Below, in pieces: positions 60,723-64,000 of a DNA stretch of 64,000 nt. Source of the stretch: Massilia litorea (lineage in GTDB: Bacteria; Pseudomonadota; Gammaproteobacteria; Burkholderiales; Burkholderiaceae_D); assembly GCF_015101885.1 (NCBI RefSeq), contig NZ_CP062941.1, positions 4,216,001 to 4,280,000 of the forward strand, read 5' to 3'. Both the position numbers and the translations under genes were made by a program. The notes under the pieces were generated by a model. That model saw only the letters and a list, made by a program, of their open reading frames with translations, did no database searches and was not told where the DNA came from. Position 1 is the stretch's first letter. Each line of letters begins with the position of its first letter.

Positions 60723-62093
60723 TTATTGCACGATCGTATAGCAAGGCACATACGCCTTGCCCGGCAACTTCATCCGGCTCTGCTCGACGAACGATGCCAG
60801 CAGCGCGTCCATCGGCACCATGATGTCGCTGTCGCCGTGGATCTCGTACTTGCCGTGCTTCTCGATCTCGCGGATCCCCTCTTCCTTCACGTTGCCGGCC
60901 ACGACGCCCGAGAACGCGCGGCGCAGGTTTGCGGCCAGCAGGTGGGTTTCCTGGTTCTTGTGCAGCGACAGGTTGCGCATGTTCTCGTGGGTCGGCTTGA
61001 AGGGCTTCTGGAATTCGTGGTCGATTTTCAGCAGCCAGTTGAAGTAATAGGCGTCGCTCCTCGCCTTGCGGAATTCGCGCACCTGCTTGATCCCGGCCTG
61101 CATCTCGCGGGCGACCGCGTCCGGGTCGTCGATGATGATCTTGTAGCGCGCCTGGGCGCGCACGCCGAGGGTCTGGGCGATGAAGTCGTCGATCTGCTCG
61201 AAGTATTCGCGGGCGGTGGCGGGGCCCGTGAAAATCAGCGGGAACGGCATTTCGGCATTGTCCGGATGGAGCAGGATGCCGAGGATGTACAGGATTTCTT
61301 CGGCGGTGCCGGCGCCGCCCGGGAAGACGACGATGCCGTGGCCGGTGCGGACGAAGGCCTCGAGGCGCTTCTCGATGTCCGGCATGATGACCAGGTCGTT
61401 GACGATCGGGTTCGGCGACTCGGCCGCGATGATGCCCGGCTCGGAGATGCCGAGGTAGCGCCCGACCGCCAGCCGCTGCTTCGAGTGGCCGATGGCGGCG
61501 CCCTTCATCGGGCCCTTCATCGCGCCCGGGCCGCAGCCGGTGCAGATATCGAGTTCGCGCAGGCCGAGCGCGTAGCCGACCTGTTTCGAATAGTTGTACT
61601 CGACGCGGTTGATCGAGTGCCCGCCCCAGCAGACGACCAGGTTCGGGTTGCGCTGCGGCTGCAGGATGTTCGCGTTGCGCATGATGTGGAACACCGCATC
61701 GGTGATCCCTTCCGGCTTGGCGAGGTTGAATTTCGGGTTGTCGGTGACTTCGAAGTGAACGTAGACGATGTCGCGCAGGACGGCGAACAGGTGCTCGTGG
61801 ATGCCCTTGATCATCTTGCCGTCGACGAAGGCGATCGACGGCGCGCCGCGGATATCGAGCTTGATGCCGCGCTCGCGCTGGATGATGCTGATCTCGAAGC
61901 TGCTGTAGCGCTCGAGCAGTTCCTTGCCGTCGTCGATCGAACTGCCGCAGTTCAGGACGGCGAGCGCGCACTTGCGGAATATGTTGTAGAGGCCGCCCTG
62001 GCTGGTGTCGAGCAGCTTGGCCACCTCGGCCTTGGACAGGACTTCGAGCCGGCCTTCGGGGGAAATAAGGGTGTCGACGACTTCGTAGTTCAT
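60723..62093 (-). CDS. ppnN: LOG-family nucleotide 5'-monophosphate nucleosidase (PpnN-like)
   Basis: 456 residues, close to E. coli PpnN/YgdH (454). N-terminal DUF4478-like region (MNYEVVDTLISPEGRLEVLS), the central LOG core with the PGGAGTAEE catalytic motif (VVFPGGAGTAEEILYIL) and the CTGCGPGAMKGPMKGA stretch, and a C-terminal DUF3412-like region. PpnN cleaves purine and pyrimidine monophosphates to base and ribose 5-phosphate and is stimulated by (p)ppGpp. ATG 62093 matches the family start; the frame is open further upstream by chance. Confidence 0.93.
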   Translation of the reverse strand: MNYEVVDTLISPEGRLEVLSKAEVAKLLDTSQGGLYNIFRKCALAVLNCGSSIDDGKELLERYSSFEISIIQRERGIKLDIRGAPSIAFVDGKMIKGIHEHLFAVLRDIVYVHFEVTDNPKFNLAKPEGITDAVFHIMRNANILQPQRNPNLVVCWGGHSINRVEYNYSKQVGYALGLRELDICTGCGPGAMKGPMKGAAIGHSKQRLAVGRYLGISEPGIIAAESPNPIVNDLVIMPDIEKRLEAFVRTGHGIVVFPGGAGTAEEILYILGILLHPDNAEMPFPLIFTGPATAREYFEQIDDFIAQTLGVRAQARYKIIIDDPDAVAREMQAGIKQVREFRKARSDAYYFNWLLKIDHEFQKPFKPTHENMRNLSLHKNQETHLLAANLRRAFSGVVAGNVKEEGIREIEKHGKYEIHGDSDIMVPMDALLASFVEQSRMKLPGKAYVPCYTIVQ

Positions 62094-62264
62094 GCAGGTC
62101 TTCCTTTCAAATGCGCCGGAAATAAATGCTTCCGGAAATAGTGCTGGCTGTTTCACCAATATACGACAAAGGCGCCGCGCATGCCTGCGCTTGTGTGCGC
62201 CAATGGTGCAAGCTGGCAACGCCTTGCACCGCCCGCGCGCGTGTTTACCACAAGGCCAAATATT

Positions 62265-62294
62265 TTTCTTATGGTAAGAAATTTCCACTAAAAT
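62265..62294 (+). promoter_or_regulatory. Candidate promoter with palindromic operator before peptide transporter
   Basis: TTTCTTA-tgg-TAAGAAA (62265-62281) is a perfect palindrome with 7-base arms. A TAAAAT (62289-62294) lies 17 bases after TTCTTA (62266-62271), so the palindrome would cover the -35. The rest of the 62094-62375 gap is AT-richer than the genes but shows no ORF of note. Confidence 0.5.
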
Positions 62295-62375
62295 GCGTCC
62301 CAACTGGAAAGTCCGGCTGATCCCGGATTCCAACAAAACGGACATTCTCAAAACACTATTTTCGGGAGAACCCGC

Positions 62376-63881
62376 ATGAGCGGTGCAGCAGTTTCACCAG
62401 GCAAAGAGGTTGCCATTCCAGAATTCAAACAGATCATGGGCCATCCGGCGCCGCTGTGGATGCTGTTCATGACCGAGTTCTGGGAGCGTTTCGCTTTCTA
62501 CGGCATCCGTTGGGCGCTCGTGCTCTACATCGTCGCCCAGTTCTACGGCGGCGCAGCGGTCGGCCAGGCCGACGCCAACCTCACCTACGGTTCCTACCTC
62601 GCCCTGGTGTATGCCGGCGCCGTCTTCGGCGGCCTGATCGCCGACCGCGTCATCGGCTACCAGCGCTCGATCCTGATCGGTGCCGTCTTCATGGCGGCCG
62701 GCCTGTTCATGATCACGCTCCCGAACCCGGACATCTTCAAGCTCGGCCTGGCGACCATCATCGTCGGCAACGGCATGTTCAAGCCGAACATCTCGACCAT
62801 GGTCGGTAAACTCTACGCGCTGAACGATACCCGCCGCGATTCCGGCTTCACGATCTTCTACATGGGTATCAATGCGGGCGCCTTCATCGCCCCGATCCTG
62901 ACCCAGATCCTGGCGCAGAAACTCGGCGACGGCACGACCCCGGCCTACAAGGTCGTGTTCTTCGCAGCCGGCGTCGGCATGCTGGTCAGCCTCGTGTGGT
63001 TCTACATCGGCCGCAAGACGCTGCAGGGCATCGGCGCACCGGACGCCAACGCACGGGGCACCGGCCGTCCGATCGCCGTCATCATCGGCAGCGTCATTGC
63101 GATTCCCGGCGTGTACTTCCTGCTGAAACTCGGCGCCAACACCCTGCAGGTCATCCTGACCGTGCTCTTCGTCGCGCTGGCGCTGATGCTGATGATCGAA
63201 GGTATCCGCAACGGTAAGGTTGCGCGCGACAAGACCATCGCCATGATGATCATCTTCGCCTTCAATATCCTGTTCTGGATGTTCTTCGAACAGGCCGGCA
63301 GCTCCTTCACCTTCCTGGCCGACCAGATCGTCGACCGCAACCTGGGCGGTTTCATCTTCCCTGTGGCCTGGTTCCAGAGCGTGAACTCGATCGCCATCAT
63401 CGCCTTCGCCCCGATCATCGCCGCCATCTGGGTCATGCTGGGCCGCCGCAACGCGAACCCGTCGATCCCGCGCAAGTTCGGCCTCGGCCTGATCTTCAAC
63501 GGCCTCGCTTTCGGCCTGCTGATGTACGCGCTGTCGACCCTGGTCGACATGAACGGCAAGATCCCGTTCTGGACCCTGTTCACGGTCTACTTCATCCAGT
63601 CGGTCGGTGAGCTGTGCCTGTCGCCGATCGGCCTGTCGATGGTCACCAAGCTGGCGCCGGTGCGCCTGGTCGGCCTCGGGATGGGCGGCTGGTTCCTGTC
63701 GACCGGTATCGGCAACAACCTGTCCGGCATCTTCGCCTCGCACGTCTCGGGCGAATCGGGCATGTCGGTCGCTTCGGCGCTGGGAGGCTACACCTTCGGC
63801 TTCTGGTCGCTGGTGGGCGGCGGCGTGCTGCTGTTCCTGATCGCACCGCTGATCCAGAAGCTGATGCACGGCGTGAAGTAA
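62376..63881 (+). CDS. POT-family proton-coupled peptide transporter
   Basis: 501 residues with about 14 membrane helices. The POT signature is in MTEFWERFAFYGIRWALVLY (ExxERF-x-YG near residue 30) and the second motif in GNGMFKPNISTMVGKLY and DSGFTIFYMGINAGAFIAPI. FEQAGSSFTFLADQIVDRNL carries the Glu/Ser region of TM7, and GELCLSPIGLSMVTKLAP is near the end. It imports di- or tripeptides with protons (DtpA/DtpT relatives); precise substrate range is unknown. A terminator follows directly. Confidence 0.93.
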   Translation: MSGAAVSPGKEVAIPEFKQIMGHPAPLWMLFMTEFWERFAFYGIRWALVLYIVAQFYGGAAVGQADANLTYGSYLALVYAGAVFGGLIADRVIGYQRSILIGAVFMAAGLFMITLPNPDIFKLGLATIIVGNGMFKPNISTMVGKLYALNDTRRDSGFTIFYMGINAGAFIAPILTQILAQKLGDGTTPAYKVVFFAAGVGMLVSLVWFYIGRKTLQGIGAPDANARGTGRPIAVIIGSVIAIPGVYFLLKLGANTLQVILTVLFVALALMLMIEGIRNGKVARDKTIAMMIIFAFNILFWMFFEQAGSSFTFLADQIVDRNLGGFIFPVAWFQSVNSIAIIAFAPIIAAIWVMLGRRNANPSIPRKFGLGLIFNGLAFGLLMYALSTLVDMNGKIPFWTLFTVYFIQSVGELCLSPIGLSMVTKLAPVRLVGLGMGGWFLSTGIGNNLSGIFASHVSGESGMSVASALGGYTFGFWSLVGGGVLLFLIAPLIQKLMHGVK

Positions 63882-63903
63882 GCGCTTTCGCTCGACACAA
63901 ATA

Positions 63904-63929
63904 ACGGCAGCTTCGGCTGCCGTTTTTTA
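63904..63929 (+). terminator. Intrinsic terminator after the peptide transporter gene
   Basis: ACGGCAGC (63904-63911), UUCG tetraloop, GCTGCCGT (63916-63923), then a run of T. It may also end the minus-strand gene at the right edge. Confidence 0.93.
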
Positions 63930-63937
63930 TTGTGCGT

Positions 63938-64000
63938 TCACGAGGACCTGGGCTTCCTGTCCAGTGCCAGCTCCATCTGCGCCATCTCCTCCTCGATCCA
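63938..64000 (-). CDS. Probable 3' end of a minus-strand gene cut by the window edge
   Basis: Reading the minus strand from 64000 gives WIEEEMAQMELALDRKPRSS and a TGA at 63938-63940, convergent with the transporter terminator. Twenty residues are too few to assign a family. The Glu/Met-rich helix and position just before the terminator are the only support. Confidence 0.35.
   Translation of the reverse strand, partial: WIEEEMAQMELALDRKPRSS

Noticed and set aside
1..64000. tRNA, rRNA, CRISPR array, insertion sequence or prophage genes
   Set aside because: No cloverleaf-like segments, spaced direct repeats, transposase motifs or integrase genes were seen by reading; a tool search could still find a short RNA.

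Overview
This is one contiguous piece of a GC-rich chromosome from a betaproteobacterium, most likely Burkholderiales, family Oxalobacteraceae (Massilia/Duganella-like). The evidence is the codon bias, the gene neighbourhoods (lolCD-tatD-comEC, recJ-prfB-lysS, thyA-folA), two large chemoreceptors, a Bug/TctC binding protein and short GTAGGGTGG palindromes. This assignment is inference; there is no rRNA marker. I saw no tRNA, rRNA, CRISPR array, insertion sequence, integrase or phage gene. No gene-free stretch exceeds 300 bases.

Layout. 1-7633 (+): end of an Att-type ABC exporter operon (FtsX-like permease, AttH/CrtC-like protein), an MsbA-like ABC transporter and a Cache-domain chemoreceptor. 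7679-13326 (-): a five-gene glycan operon (UDP-glucose dehydrogenase, UDP-glucuronate epimerase, GT39 membrane glycosyltransferase, polyprenyl-phosphate sugar synthase, UPF0104 membrane protein) that reads as a route from UDP-glucose to lipid-linked uronic acid. 13531-25880 (+): threonine aldolase; thyA and folA, separated by a giant DUF4011-type helicase/nuclease and a MOSC protein with an MGMT-like tail; a DUF4337 protein; and an Arg/Lys/Orn decarboxylase. 25947-29560 (-): a CDF-like transporter, dCTP deaminase, an alpha/beta hydrolase, an intradiol-dioxygenase-like lipoprotein and a Spy/CpxP-like protein. 29744-31956 (+): a CpxR/CpxA-like two-component system, divergent from the Spy-like gene across two GTAAA-N5-GTAAA sites.

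31880-44780 (-): comEC, then a type VI secretion module (immunity protein, lipase effector, VgrG), tatD, lolD and two tandem LolC/E permeases. The module sits between tatD and comEC and its effector/immunity part looks poorer in GC. 45051-47782 (+): a conserved hypothetical protein and recJ. 47783-57269 is accessory DNA between recJ and prfB: an SDR enzyme, an orphan Bug protein, an NTF2-like protein, a ParS/MbcA-RES toxin-antitoxin pair with a visible promoter/operator, a DUF2288 protein, a second chemoreceptor, an HTH-GAF regulator, a Sel1-like protein, a periplasmic cyclic nucleotide phosphodiesterase, and REP-like palindromes. 57270-63881: prfB with its programmed frameshift, a HAD phosphatase, lysS, a LOG-family nucleosidase (-) and a POT-family peptide transporter. 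A minus-strand gene probably ends at the right edge.

A recurring theme is conserved housekeeping pairs (thyA/folA, tatD/comEC, recJ/prfB) that appear to have been opened by accessory cargo: a possible defence protein, a type VI effector set, and a toxin-antitoxin region. The most interesting candidates are the helicase/nuclease with a transglutaminase-like domain and its MOSC-MGMT-like neighbour, the uronic acid glycan operon, and the Cpx-like module that may also control a dioxygenase-like lipoprotein.
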